Positions 17,692 through 26,699 of a stretch of 64,000 nucleotides of DNA are shown here, in pieces; within the stretch, counting starts at the first letter, position 1, and every line of letters begins with the position of its first letter. The notes beneath the pieces are model-generated. The model ran no database searches, had not been told where the DNA came from, and saw nothing but the letters and a program-made list of their open reading frames with translations. Origin of the DNA: Streptomyces sp. Tue 6430 (GTDB lineage Bacteria > Actinomycetota > Actinomycetes > Streptomycetales > Streptomycetaceae); the NCBI GenBank assembly GCA_021568835.1, contig JAKGSH010000010.1, positions 3,162,001 through 3,226,000 on the forward strand, written 5' to 3'. A program made the position numbers and the translations under genes.

Positions 17692-19245
17692 CTACTGCTT
17701 ACCGCACAGCGAGACGACCTTCTGCTCATCCTCCGAGAGGGTGGGGCCGGGGCCGGGAGTGGCGGTCGCTGATGTGGACGGAGACGCGGACGGGGACGGC
17801 GCCGATCCCGACGGGTTCGGGCTCGGCGATGCCTTGGACGTGAGGGAGACGGGAGTGGTTCCCGCGGTGCCGCCGGTCCCTCCCTCACCGGCCGTGGAGC
17901 CGGCCTTGCCGGGAGTCGCGGCGGTCGCGGTGGCCGCCTCCGCCTGCTTGCGGCACGCGGACGCCTGCACGGCCAGTTCGTCGATCTTCTTCTGGGCGGT
18001 GGACCGGCTGCCCTCGGCGATCGTCGCCTCGACCAGCTTCTGCTGGTACTGCGGCAGGTACTTGAGTTCGATCTCGGGGTGGTCCTTCTCGACCTTCGAG
18101 AGCGAGACCCAGGCCAGGTCCTGGCTGATGCCCTGGTACAGCGCGACGTGCCCGCCCTTGGTGCCGACGTAGTACTGGGTCTGGGTCCAGCGCCAGCCGG
18201 CGTACATCCCGCCGCCGATGACGGCGAGGGCGAGACCGCCGTACAGGGATCTCTTCAGCCACCGGCGGCCCTTGCGGGGCTTGACGAAGTCGTCGTCGGT
18301 GTAGTCGCCGAAGCCGTCGGTGGGGATGAAGCCGGTGACGTCGCCGGAGCCGGGCGGGCCGAACTCGCCGCCGCTCTGGCCGCGGCCCTGCCGGCCGAGG
18401 CCGGCGGCGCGGCCGGCCGGGGTCTGCATGATGCCGTTGACGTGCGCCTGGTTCTGGTTCTCGGCGACGGCGCCGACCACGACCGGGGTGTCGGACAGCT
18501 GCCCGGCGAGGGTGTCGCCGGTGTCCAGGTCCAGCACGTCGGCGACGATCACGGTGATGTTGTCGGGGCCGCCACCGCGCAGCGCGAGCTGGATCAGCTC
18601 CTGCACGGTCTCCTGCGGGCCCTGGTAGCTGGCGAGGGTGTCCTCGAGCGTCTGGTGCGAGACGACGCCGGACAGGCCGTCGGAGCAGATCAGGTAGCGG
18701 TCGCCGGCCCGGACCTCGCGGATCGACAGGTCGGGTTCCACGTGCTCGCCGCTGCCCAACGCCCGCATCAGCAGGGAGCGTTGCGGGTGGGTGGTGGCCT
18801 CTTCCTCGGTGATCCGGCCCTCGTCGACGAGGCGCTGCACCCAGGTGTGGTCCTGCGTGATCTGGGTCAGTACGCCGTCCCGCAGCAGGTAGGCGCGCGA
18901 GTCGCCGACGTGCACGAGCCCGAGGCGCTGGCCGGTCCACAGCAGGGCGGTCAGGGTGGTTCCCATGCCCTCGAGCTGGGGGTCCTCCTCGACCAGCGAG
19001 CGCAGCTGGTCGTTGGCGCGCTGCACGGCCGTGCCGAGCGAGGTCAGGACGTCGGAACCGGGCACGTCGTCGTCGAGGGCGACGATGGTGGAGATGGCCT
19101 CGGAGGAGGCGACCTCACCGGCGGCGGCGCCGCCCATGCCGTCGGCGATGGCGAGCAGGCGCGGACCGGCGTAACCGGAGTCCTCGTTGCCCTCCCGGAT
19201 CATGCCCTTGTGCGATCCGGCGGCGAAGCGCAGCGACAGACTCAT
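17692..19245 (-). CDS. pstP: PP2C-family Ser/Thr phosphatase (PstP type)
   Basis: The 517-residue protein starts at ATG 19245 (GAGGT upstream). The N-terminal PP2C domain (residues 1-240) shows the metal-binding motifs GNEDSGY, IADGMGGAAAGE, VGDSRAYL, LICSDGLSGV and GGPDNITVIVADV. A cytosolic linker, one transmembrane helix (near SLYGGLALAVIGGGMYAGW) and an extracytoplasmic region ending in a Ser/Pro/Thr-rich tail follow. It should dephosphorylate substrates of the PASTA kinase. The layout matches mycobacterial PstP. Confidence 0.95.
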   Translation of the reverse strand: MSLSLRFAAGSHKGMIREGNEDSGYAGPRLLAIADGMGGAAAGEVASSEAISTIVALDDDVPGSDVLTSLGTAVQRANDQLRSLVEEDPQLEGMGTTLTALLWTGQRLGLVHVGDSRAYLLRDGVLTQITQDHTWVQRLVDEGRITEEEATTHPQRSLLMRALGSGEHVEPDLSIREVRAGDRYLICSDGLSGVVSHQTLEDTLASYQGPQETVQELIQLALRGGGPDNITVIVADVLDLDTGDTLAGQLSDTPVVVGAVAENQNQAHVNGIMQTPAGRAAGLGRQGRGQSGGEFGPPGSGDVTGFIPTDGFGDYTDDDFVKPRKGRRWLKRSLYGGLALAVIGGGMYAGWRWTQTQYYVGTKGGHVALYQGISQDLAWVSLSKVEKDHPEIELKYLPQYQQKLVEATIAEGSRSTAQKKIDELAVQASACRKQAEAATATAATPGKAGSTAGEGGTGGTAGTTPVSLTSKASPSPNPSGSAPSPSASPSTSATATPGPGPTLSEDEQKVVSLCGKQ

Positions 19246-19385
19246 GCCCACCTCGCCCGTCGGCCCCGGGTACAGCCGGTCGTGTCGAGCCACACTGCCC
19301 ACCCTCCGGTCGGGAGCGCGCCGGGGCCCGGGGTGCCGGCCGACCTGGCGTGCTCGCTCCGCTCGCGCTCACTCATGATGTAGCA

Positions 19386-19901
19386 CTACTTCCGCAGCTC
19401 GATGACGGTCTTGCCGATACGGATCGGCGCGCCCAGCGGGATCGGTGTGGGAGTCGTCAGCCGCGTTCGGTCGAGGTAGGTGCCGTTGGTGGAGCCCAGG
19501 TCCTCGACGATCCACTGGCCGTCGCGGTCCGGGTAGATCCTGGCATGGCGGCTGGAGGCGTAGTCGTCGTCCAGCACGATGGTGCTGTCGTGCGCGCGGC
19601 CCAGGGTGATGGTCTGGCCCTGGAGCGCGACGGTCGTGCCGGTGAGGGTGCCTTCGGACACGACCAGCTTCGACGGGGCGTTGCGCCCCCTGCGCCCGCC
19701 TCCGGCGGCGGGTTGCTGGCGCTGCTGCGGAGGCGCCTGGCGCTGGGCCTGCTGCGGTCGGGCCGCTTCCCGGCGCGCACCGCGCTGGGTGACACGCGTA
19801 CCGAACAGGTCGCTGCGGATGACCTGCACGGCCACGATCACGAACAGCCACAGTACGGCCAGGAAACCCAGCCGCATGACCGTGAGGGTCAGCTCTGACA
19901 T
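19386..19901 (-). CDS. fhaB: FHA-domain protein FhaB
   Basis: 171 residues. An N-terminal membrane helix (MRLGFLAVLWLFVIVAVQVI) is followed by a Gln/Arg/Pro-rich linker and a C-terminal FHA domain with the phosphothreonine-binding pattern (LGRAHDSTIVLDDDYASSRHARI, STNGTYLD). FhaB (FipA) reads phospho-Thr marks set by PknA/PknB and links them to division and cell-wall factors. It follows fhaA by 10 bp and precedes the phosphatase by 140 bp. Confidence 0.93.
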   Translation of the reverse strand: MSELTLTVMRLGFLAVLWLFVIVAVQVIRSDLFGTRVTQRGARREAARPQQAQRQAPPQQRQQPAAGGGRRGRNAPSKLVVSEGTLTGTTVALQGQTITLGRAHDSTIVLDDDYASSRHARIYPDRDGQWIVEDLGSTNGTYLDRTRLTTPTPIPLGAPIRIGKTVIELRK

Positions 19902-19911
19902 TGCCCCCGCT

Positions 19912-20787
19912 TCACCCTTCGGCTTGCCGGTAAATGATGGTGGTGCTGCCCACGACGATCCGCGAGCCGTCGCGGAGCGTAGCGCGGGTGGTGTGCTGCC
20001 CGTCCACCACGATGCCGTTGGTGGACCCGAGATCCTGGATCGTCGAGGGCGTTCCGGTCCGGATCTCGCAGTGCCGGCGGGAGACGCCGGGGTCGTCGAT
20101 CCGCACGTCGGCCTCGGTGCTGCGGCCCAGCACGAGCGTCGCGCGGGAGATCTGGTGGCGGGTGCCGTTGATCTCGATCCAGTGGCGGGTCCGGGAACCG
20201 GGCGCCGGGGCACCTGCGAGTCCGCCGCCCGCCGGACGCTGGCCGCCGGCCGCGGGCGGGTAGCCGTACCCGCCGGGGCGGCCGCCGGGCGCACCGGGCG
20301 GGGGGGCGGAGGGCATGGGGGGCGCGGCCGCCGCGCCGCCGGCCGCGGGCGGGTAGCCGTACCCGGCGGGGCGGCCGCCGGGCGCGCGCTCGGGCGCCTG
20401 CGGGCCGCTGGTGGAGGAGGCGAGGGTGCGGCTCCGCACGCGGTACAGACCGGTGTCGAGATCGTCCGCCTTCTCCAGGTTGACCTTGATCGGTCCCATG
20501 AAGGTGTAGCGCTGCTGCTTCGCGTAGTCGCGGACCATGCCGGCCAGTTCGTCGCCGAGCTGGCCGGAGTAGGGGCTGAGCCGCTCGTGGTCCGGCGTGC
20601 TCAGCTCCACGATGAAGTCGTTGGGTACGACGGTCCGGTCGCGGTTCCAGATGGTCGCGTTGTTGTCGCACTCCCGCTGGAGCGCTCCCGCGATCTCCAC
20701 GGGCTGCACCTCGGACTTGAACACCTTGGCGAAGGTGCCGTTGACCAGACCCTCGAGACGCTGCTCGAATTTCTTCAGGACTCCCAT
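19912..20787 (-). CDS. fhaA: FHA-domain protein FhaA
   Basis: The 291-residue soluble protein has an N-terminal DUF3662 (FhaA_N) domain (GVLKKFEQRLEGLVNG, VQPVEIAGALQRECD, NDFIVELS) and a C-terminal FHA domain (LVLGRSTEADVRI, SRRHCEI, STNGIVVDG). The Pro/Gly-rich linker contains two copies of a GRPxGYGYPPAAGG unit, a local duplication. FhaA binds phosphorylated partners such as MviN-type flippases and regulates peptidoglycan synthesis. It is the first gene of the minus-strand cluster. The 468-bp region upstream should contain the cluster promoter. Confidence 0.94.
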   Translation of the reverse strand: MGVLKKFEQRLEGLVNGTFAKVFKSEVQPVEIAGALQRECDNNATIWNRDRTVVPNDFIVELSTPDHERLSPYSGQLGDELAGMVRDYAKQQRYTFMGPIKVNLEKADDLDTGLYRVRSRTLASSTSGPQAPERAPGGRPAGYGYPPAAGGAAAAPPMPSAPPPGAPGGRPGGYGYPPAAGGQRPAGGGLAGAPAPGSRTRHWIEINGTRHQISRATLVLGRSTEADVRIDDPGVSRRHCEIRTGTPSTIQDLGSTNGIVVDGQHTTRATLRDGSRIVVGSTTIIYRQAEG

Positions 20788-21255
20788 GGGGCACCTCCTC
20801 CGTCGTGACTTGCGTCCCGTGTCCTGCTGCCTACCTGGTACTGCTTACTGATCGTATCCACGCGCCGGTGAATCGGCTGGTTCCCCCTGTCGGGCCCCGC
20901 CGACCGGTGTCGGCGGCGTCCTCCAGGACTCTTCCGCTGCCTCCTCCGCGTGCCCTGCACATGCCCTGCACGCGTCCTTCGCTCGTTCTTCTGCCCAGGA
21001 TCGTAGAGGGGGCCGAGGACCAGTGTCCCGCACCTGACTGTGGAGCTCACCCGCCTACCGGGGAGACGGCCGCCATAGGTACGAGGTTGATACGTGAACC
21101 GGTCGTCGCCGAGACGTACGGAGGTTGCCGCGGGCCTCCCGCGGTGACCTCTGCCCCGGAAGAAGGGATGTGAACGCACCCTGGACCACGTGCTAATGTT
21201 CTGCATGTCGGAAGGCGCCGGGCCGCAAGCCCAACACGCTGATGACACACCCAAT
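20788..21255. other. Intergenic region, 468 bp
   Basis: This separates the divergent fhaA (minus) and tRNA-Leu (plus) and should carry both promoters. A possible tRNA promoter is gtgaac (about 21172) and taatgt (about 21194). The open frames here show no homology or ribosome-binding site. I see no strong hairpin. Confidence 0.45.
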
Positions 21256-21339
21256 GCGCGGGTGGCGGAATAGGCAGACGCGCTGGATTCAGGTTCCAGT
21301 GCCCGCAAGGGCGTGGGGGTTCAACTCCCCCCTCGCGCA
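21256..21339 (+). tRNA. tRNA-Leu (anticodon CAG)
   Basis: A complete class II tRNA. Acceptor arm GCGCGGG pairs with CTCGCGC (one G-U), the D-arm GTGGCGGAATAGGCAGAC is normal, and the anticodon stem CTGGA/TCCAG encloses loop TTCAGGT with anticodon CAG. A variable arm (TGCCCGCAAGGGCGT) precedes the canonical T-arm with GGTTCAACTCC. The long variable arm and CAG anticodon identify leucine. CCA is not encoded. A terminator follows at once. Confidence 0.97.
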
Positions 21340-21345
21340 CAGCTG

Positions 21346-21379
21346 AAAGCCCCGCAGATCTTCGGATCTGCGGGGTTTT
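21346..21379 (+). terminator. Terminator after tRNA-Leu
   Basis: aaagccccgcagatc, loop ttcg, gatctgcggggtttt: a perfect 15-bp stem with a T-run, 6 bp after the tRNA. Confidence 0.93.
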
Positions 21380-21692
21380 CGCGTTTTCGGGGCGTGGGGG
21401 TCCGGACGCGTGGACGCAGCGTGCGTGCGTGAGGTATCTCACGGGGCGGGGGCCGGGTGAGCGGGCGCGGACAGCGGTGGTCGCGGGGGCGCGTTGTGCG
21501 GGTGAGTGCGGGTGAGTGCGGGTGAGGGGGGCGGCGTTGCGTGCGGACGGGGTGGGACCGGAGCGGGGCCGGCGGCTTCGGGGTGGGTTCGGGGCGGGTT
21601 CGGGGTGGTTGTCCACAGGATCCGACGGGTTTCGGCCGGCGGCGGTACGGTCTGCAGGAGTTGATGTTCGTCCGGGTGTGGGGGAGGCGGTC
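21380..21692. other. Intergenic region with two short tandem repeats and one DnaA-type box
   Basis: Between the tRNA terminator and the DUF2252 gene there are three tandem copies of gtgcgggtga (21496-21525). Three copies of an 11-bp ttcggggtggg unit (about 21577-21608) run directly into TTGTCCACA (21609-21617), a perfect Streptomyces-type DnaA box. No gene is supported. Confidence 0.5.
21496..21525. repeat. 3 x 10-bp tandem repeat
   Basis: gtgcgggtga is repeated exactly three times head to tail. Probably slippage. Upstream of the DUF2252 gene. Confidence 0.7.
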
Positions 21693-23171
21693 GTGGTGAC
21701 AGAGGTCGGTGCCGGGGCGGACGCGAGCGCGGGTACGGACGGGGCCGCGGGTGCGGACGAGGGTGCGCGGGCGGTCCGGGCCGAGGGGCCGCGGTTCCCC
21801 AGGACACGGGGGTTCGCCGAGTGGCCCGCCCCGGGTTCGCCGAAGGAGGAGGGCAAGGCGCTGCGCCGCCAGGTGCCGCGCGCGGCGCACGCCGGGCTCG
21901 ACCTGGACCCCTCCCGCCCCGACGCGGTGGCCGCGGTCGAGGAGTCCGGCCGAGGCCGCCTCCCCGAACTCACGCCGATAAGAGTGGGGCGGATGGCTGC
22001 CACGCCGTTCGCGTTCCTGCGAGGCTCGGCGGGCCTCATGGCCCATGACCTGGCCCGCACCCCGATGACCCGCGTCACGGCGCAGATCTGCGGCGACGCG
22101 CACGCGGCCAACTTCGGGCTGTACGGCGACGTCCGCGGCGGCCTGGTCATCGACCTGAACGACTTCGACGAGACGGTCGACGGCCCCTGGGAGTGGGACC
22201 TCAAGCGGCTGGCCGTGTCCCTGGTGCTCGCGGGCCGGGAGGCCGGCGCCGACGAGGACACCTGCCGCCAGGCGGCGCACGACACGGTCGGCGCCTACCG
22301 CCGCACCATGCGCCTGCTGGCCGGACTTCCGGTGCTGGACGCCTGGAACGCCATCGCCGACGAGGAACTCGTCTCGCACGCCGACGCCCACGACCTGCTG
22401 GGCACGCTGGAGCGGGTCTCGGAGAAGGCGCGGGCCAACACCAGCGGACGGTTCGCCGCGAAGTCGACCGAACCGACCCCGGAGGGCGGGCGCCGCTTCG
22501 TCGACGCGGCGCCGGTGCTGCGTCGCGTCCCCGACGCGGAGGCCGCCGCGGTGGCCGCGTCCCTCGAGCAGTACGTGACCACGCTGCCGGAGGACCGGCT
22601 GCCCCTGCTGGCCCGGCACGCGGTGCACGACGTGGCCTTCCGCATCGTCGGCACGGGCAGTGTGGGCACCCGGTCCTACGTCGTCCTGCTGCTGGACCAC
22701 CGGGGCGAGCCGCTCGTGCTCCAGGTGAAGGAGGCGCGGCGCTCGGCGCTGGTGCCGCATCTGGCGAGCGCGGGTTTCGAGCCTCCGGCAGTCGAGCACG
22801 AGGGGCGGCGGGTGGTCCTCGGGCAGAAGCGCATGCAGGTGGTCAGCGACTCCCTGCTGGGCTGGACCACGGTCGAGGGCCGGCCCTACCAGGTCCGGCA
22901 GTTCCGCAATCGCAAAGGCAGCGTGGACGCCACCGCCCTCGCCGCCGACCAGGTCGACGACTACGGCCGCATGACCGGTGCCCTGCTGGCCCGTGCCCAC
23001 TCGCACACTGCCGACCCGCGGCTCGTCGCCGGCTACTGCGGCAAGAACGAGGAACTGGACGAGGCGGTGGCCGCCTTCGCCGTGGCCTACGCCGACCGCA
23101 CGGAGGCGGATCACGCGGACCTGGTGACGGCGGTGCGGACGGGGAGGATCGCGGCGGAGACGGGGGTGTGA
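21693..23171 (+). CDS. DUF2252 family protein
   Basis: 492 residues from GTG 21693 (GGGGAGG five bases upstream; GTG 21696 is equally possible). Family hallmarks are visible: MAATPFAFLRGSAGLMAHDL, ICGDAHAANFGLYG, VIDLNDFDETVDGPWEWDLKRLA, GTGSVGTRSYVVLL and QVKEAR. The fold is related to aminoglycoside-phosphotransferase/kinase-like proteins (GDAHxxN and DxNDFD resemble catalytic and metal-binding loops), but substrate and activity are unknown. There is no signal peptide. A short broken gene follows by 21 bp. Confidence 0.85.
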   Translation: MVTEVGAGADASAGTDGAAGADEGARAVRAEGPRFPRTRGFAEWPAPGSPKEEGKALRRQVPRAAHAGLDLDPSRPDAVAAVEESGRGRLPELTPIRVGRMAATPFAFLRGSAGLMAHDLARTPMTRVTAQICGDAHAANFGLYGDVRGGLVIDLNDFDETVDGPWEWDLKRLAVSLVLAGREAGADEDTCRQAAHDTVGAYRRTMRLLAGLPVLDAWNAIADEELVSHADAHDLLGTLERVSEKARANTSGRFAAKSTEPTPEGGRRFVDAAPVLRRVPDAEAAAVAASLEQYVTTLPEDRLPLLARHAVHDVAFRIVGTGSVGTRSYVVLLLDHRGEPLVLQVKEARRSALVPHLASAGFEPPAVEHEGRRVVLGQKRMQVVSDSLLGWTTVEGRPYQVRQFRNRKGSVDATALAADQVDDYGRMTGALLARAHSHTADPRLVAGYCGKNEELDEAVAAFAVAYADRTEADHADLVTAVRTGRIAAETGV

Positions 23172-23192
23172 GCGCGGCGCGAGGGGACTTCG

Positions 23193-23718
23193 GTGAAGTA
23201 CGTCGAGCCGGACGGTCGGGTCGGTGACCTGTCGGGAGTCCTCGATCCGAGGCCGTACCCGGAGCGGTTGCCGGCGCTGAGCGGGCAACTGGCGGGCAAC
23301 TGCCGCCCGGGGCGCGTGCTTTCGCCACCGATCCGGATCACTACGACTTCTCGGGCAGGCGGTGCGTGAAGGACCTCCTGCCCGCGGGGGCCCGCCGGGC
23401 GGGGGACGCGGATCTGGAGATCCGCTTCGGGCACAACCGCTGGGAGCACGACGAGGACCTCGTCGTGCGTTGCACGGGTGTCTCCCGCTTCCCGGCCGGC
23501 ACCCTCGACGTCCGCGTCCTCGACGACGTCGGCGCGGTGGTGCTCGACTCGACGAGATCCTTCCGCACCCCGGTGGCTGCGCCCGCGAACCGGCCTGCCG
23601 CCCCGGCACGCTCCTCGTGGTCTGCCGGGATCTGGAGGCGGAGCGGGTGGCGGCGGACCGCCCGGAGCACCGGGACCGGGGGAGGTCCCCTCGGGGGTGG
23701 CCTACGCTGGTCGGGTGA
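23193..23718 (+). pseudogene. Conserved unknown protein, broken into three frames
   Basis: GTG 23193 opens KYVEPDGRVGDLSGVLDPRPY. Similar-looking coding sequence then continues in a second frame (RAFATDPDHYDFSGRRCVKDLLPAG ... WEHDEDLVVRCTGV) and a third (EILPHPGGC ... LLVVCRDLEAE), to a stop at 23718. Restoring one G in run 23309-23312 and one base near 23550 yields a single 175-residue protein, so sequencing error is as likely as true decay. No domain is recognised. It is soluble, with Asp/His/Cys-rich patches. Its end overlaps the J-domain gene start by 4 bp. Confidence 0.6.
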
Positions 23719-24511
23719 CGACCCCCGAAGCTGAGCAGCCGCGGCCCGAGGAGCGGCTCGAGAAGGCCGTGCGGGCCGCTGAGCAGGCGCTGATCGAGTT
23801 CGAGATCGCGGTGGAGACCTTCCGCGTCGAGGTCGAGAACTTCTCGCGGCTCCACCACCAGAAACTCGGTCCGATGTACGCCCGGCTCGATGAGCTGGAG
23901 GCGCAGATCGCCGAGGCCACGGCCGCCCGCACCGGTGATCCGGAGGACCTGCGCAAGGCGGACGAGGCGCGGGCCCGGGTCATGCCGATGCCCGGGGTCG
24001 AGGAGCTGTTCCACGGCTGGATGGACGGCAACGGGCTGTTCCCGGAGGCCGAGGCCATGCTCACGGACCAGTCGGTGCGGCCCCCGCAGCGGGTGCGGCC
24101 CAGTGACGAGGCCCGCAAGCTCTACCGGGAGCTGGCCCGCAAGGCCCATCCCGACCTGGCGCAGGAGGACGCGGAACGGGCGCGGCGTGAGGAGTTCATC
24201 ACGCGGGTCAACGCGGCGTACGCCCGGGGCGACGAGGCCGTACTGCGGGAGCTGGCCGAGGAGTGGGCGGCCGGCCCGGCCCCGAGGAGCGGCGGCCCAG
24301 CCCCAGCGAGGAGCTGTACGCCCGGCTGGAGTGGCTCGCCGAGCGCAAGGAGATGCTGGCGCTGGTGGCCCGGGAGCTGGAGGAGGGCGCGATCGGCGCG
24401 ATGCTGCGGATGGCGCCGGACGACCCCGACCGGCTTCTGGAGGAGATCGCCGAGCAGCTCCTGGCCGAGGTGGCGAAGCGGGAGGCCGAACTGGCGGAGC
24501 TGACGGGCTGA
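23715..24511 (+). CDS. J-domain-like protein (frame broken near 24280)
   Basis: GTG 23715 overlaps the preceding stop (GTGA). Residues 1-110 are predicted coiled coil (Glu/Arg/Leu-rich). Then VRPSDEARKLYRELARKAHPDLA resembles a DnaJ domain with an HPD motif. Restoring one C in run 24280-24283 joins this to EERRPSPSEELYARLEWLAERKEMLALVARE..., giving 265 residues. DnaJ-type proteins stimulate Hsp70 ATPase through HPD. No Gly/Phe or zinc region is present, so this would be a specialised co-chaperone. Confidence 0.8.
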
Positions 24512-24666
24512 GGGACTGCCGGGCTGAGCTGAGGGGCTGCCGGGCCGGGGCGGGCGGTCCGGGGTCGTCTTCCGGACCGGCGTTCCGGCCTGTCGTTCGA
24601 CGGCGGCGCCACCGGGCCCGCGGCGGGGCCGCCGGCGGGTGCGGGGCGTCCGGTAGCGTCGGGGCC

Positions 24667-25014
24667 ATGAGTTTCGGAGCTGGTGTACCCACGATCGGTG
24701 TCGAGGACCTCAAGGACGGCGACTTCCTGCTGGACGTCCGGGAGGACGACGAGTGGAAGGCGGGCCACGCCGAAGGGGCACTGCACATTCCCCTCAGCGA
24801 GTTCGTCGCGCGTTACGGCGAGCTGACCGAGGCGGCCCCGCAGGACGGGCGGGTCCATGTGATCTGCCGCTCCGGTAGCCGTTCCGCCCAGGTCACCATG
24901 TACCTCGCGCAGCAGGGCGTCGACGCGGTGAACGTGGACGGCGGCATGCAGTACTGGTCGGCCGTGGGCCGCCCGGTCGTCACCGACGACGGGCAGCCCG
25001 GCTTCGTCCTGTAG
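24667..25014 (+). CDS. Single-domain rhodanese-like sulfurtransferase
   Basis: The 115-residue protein starts at ATG 24667. It has the rhodanese fold motifs FLLDVREDDEWKAGHAEGALHIP and the active-site loop HVICRSGSRSAQ with Cys67 as persulfide-carrying nucleophile, then VNVDGGMQYW. The six-residue CRSGSR loop is typical of sulfur-specific rhodaneses. It may donate sulfur in cofactor or tRNA thiolation, or handle cyanide/thiosulfate. Partner unknown. Confidence 0.93.
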   Translation: MSFGAGVPTIGVEDLKDGDFLLDVREDDEWKAGHAEGALHIPLSEFVARYGELTEAAPQDGRVHVICRSGSRSAQVTMYLAQQGVDAVNVDGGMQYWSAVGRPVVTDDGQPGFVL

Positions 25015-25022
25015 TCCCGGAC

Positions 25023-25054
25023 GCGGCACACGGACCCGCGGGTCCGTGTGCCGC
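25023..25054. terminator. Convergent terminator (rhodanese / paaE)
   Basis: gcggcacacggacc and ggtccgtgtgccgc pair perfectly (14 bp) with a 4-nt loop between the two convergent genes. Confidence 0.8.
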
Positions 25055-25119
25055 CCGCGAGCGGGTGGGGGTTCAGCCGGGGGCGCGGGCGGCCGACAGG
25101 TCGCCGTGTCCTTCCCGGC

Positions 25120-26181
25120 TCACCGGTCGAAGTCCACCTCCACCGCTTCGGTCAGGGGATGCGACTGGCACGCCAGTACATAGCCGGCCTCGGTCTCCTC
25201 CGGTTCCAGCGCGAAGTTGCGGTCCATGCGCACCTCGCCGGAGACGAGGAAGGCCCGGCAGGTTCCGCACACCCCGCCTTTGCAGGCGTAGGGCGCGTCG
25301 GGCCGGTTGCGCAGCACCGTCTCCAGGACCGACTCGCCGTCCGCCACGGCCCAGCTGCCGCCGCGGCCGTCGAGCCGGGCGGTGACCGTGCTGTGCGCCG
25401 GGGCGGGGGTGGTGGGCGCGGGGGCGGTGACGTCCACGTGGAAGATCTCCTCGTGGATGCGGGCGCGCGCGACGCCGAGCTCTCGCAGGGCCTGCTCCGC
25501 GCCCTGCACCAGACCGAACGGCCCGCACAGGAACCAGCCCGCCACGTCCGCCACGGGCAGCAGCGCCGGCAGCAGCCCGGTCAGCCGCTCCCGGTCCAGC
25601 CGCCCGGACGGCAACCCGGCCTGTTGTTCCTCCCGGGAGAGCACGGTGACCAGGTGCAGCCGCTGCGGATACCGGTCCTTGAGGTCGGCGACCTCCTCCA
25701 GGAACATCGTCGACGCTGCCGTACGGTCGCTGCGTATCAGGCAGAACCGGGCCCCGGGTTCGCGCGCCAGCAGGGTGGAGACGATCGACAGCACCGGGGT
25801 GATGCCGCTGCCGCCCACGATCGCCGCGTACAGACCGGGTGCGGGATCGAGGGTGAACCGGCCCGCCGGTGTCATCACCTCCAGTTCGTCCCCGATGCCG
25901 ATCTCCTTGAGCGCGTAGGTCGAGAAGGCACCGCCCTCGACCAGCCGCACGCCCACCCGCAGGGTGCGGGGGCCCTCCCCGCCGGGTTCCGGTGCGGGCG
26001 AGCAGATCGAGTACGTCCGCCGGATCTCGGTCCCGTCGGTCCTGCGCCGCAGGGCGAGGTGCTGGCCCGGCGCATGCCGGTACTCCTCGCGCAGCGCGGC
26101 GGGGACGGTGAAGGTCAGGGCCACGGAGTCGTCGGTGAGCCGGTCCACCGCGGCCACGGGGAGCGGGTGGAAGCGGGCCAT
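25120..26181 (-). CDS. paaE: Phenylacetyl-CoA epoxidase reductase PaaE
   Basis: 353 residues from ATG 26181, overlapping the paaD stop. It has an N-terminal ferredoxin-reductase FAD domain (RRTYSICS), an NAD(P) domain (GGSGITPVLSIVSTLL, FLCGPFGL) and a C-terminal plant-type [2Fe-2S] domain with CKGGVCGTC plus a later Cys (LACQSHP). PaaE passes electrons from NADPH to the diiron site of PaaA. The final gene of a fully overlapping paaABCDE operon. Confidence 0.93.
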   Translation of the reverse strand: MARFHPLPVAAVDRLTDDSVALTFTVPAALREEYRHAPGQHLALRRRTDGTEIRRTYSICSPAPEPGGEGPRTLRVGVRLVEGGAFSTYALKEIGIGDELEVMTPAGRFTLDPAPGLYAAIVGGSGITPVLSIVSTLLAREPGARFCLIRSDRTAASTMFLEEVADLKDRYPQRLHLVTVLSREEQQAGLPSGRLDRERLTGLLPALLPVADVAGWFLCGPFGLVQGAEQALRELGVARARIHEEIFHVDVTAPAPTTPAPAHSTVTARLDGRGGSWAVADGESVLETVLRNRPDAPYACKGGVCGTCRAFLVSGEVRMDRNFALEPEETEAGYVLACQSHPLTEAVEVDFDR

Positions 26182-26699
26182 CACAACTCCTTGAAGTGGT
26201 CGAAGGGTTCACGGCAGGCCAGACAGCGCCGCAGCGCCTTGCAGGCGGTGGAGGAGAAGCGGCTGAGCAGTTCGGTGTCGGCGGAGCCGCAGTGGGGGCA
26301 GCGGACCGGCTCCTGCTCGGTGGTGCGGGTCGGTCCGAGGCTGACGCCGACCGGTCCGGCCGTGTGTCGGTCGCGCGGCGGCGCGATGCCGAACTCCCGG
26401 AGCTTGCGGCGGCCTTCGGCGGAGATGTCGTCCGTCGACCAGGCGGGGGCGAGCACCGTGCGCACGGTGACCTCGCGGACGCCGTGGTCGCGCAGCGCGC
26501 GCTCGATGTCCGCGGACATCGCCTCCACGGCAGGGCAGCCGGTGTAGGTCGGGGTCAGTTCGACCTCGACGGCGTCCGTGTCGCGCACGTGGACCGCGCG
26601 CAGGACGCCCAGCTCCTGGAGGGTGAGCACGGGCAGCTCGGGGTCGGGCACCGAACCGGCGACCGCGAGGAGTTCCGCCTCCAGCGGGGTGAGGGTCAC
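26181..26699 (-). CDS. paaD: Phenylacetate-CoA oxygenase subunit PaaD (PaaJ)
   Basis: 172 residues. GTG 26699 overlaps the paaC stop (GTGA); GTG 26702 is an alternative. The N-terminal MIP18/DUF59 domain has VPDPELPVLTLQELGVLR and TPTYTGCPAVE. The C-terminus has a zinc-ribbon-like pair CPHCGS and CLACREPFDHFKEL. PaaD is thought to help assemble iron in the PaaABCE epoxidase. Its stop overlaps paaE. Confidence 0.92.
   Translation of the reverse strand: MTLTPLEAELLAVAGSVPDPELPVLTLQELGVLRAVHVRDTDAVEVELTPTYTGCPAVEAMSADIERALRDHGVREVTVRTVLAPAWSTDDISAEGRRKLREFGIAPPRDRHTAGPVGVSLGPTRTTEQEPVRCPHCGSADTELLSRFSSTACKALRRCLACREPFDHFKEL

Noticed and set aside
20788..21255. Open frames upstream of fhaA as a small gene
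   Set aside because: No ribosome-binding site, no recognisable protein sequence, and the region is expected to hold the fhaA and tRNA promoters.
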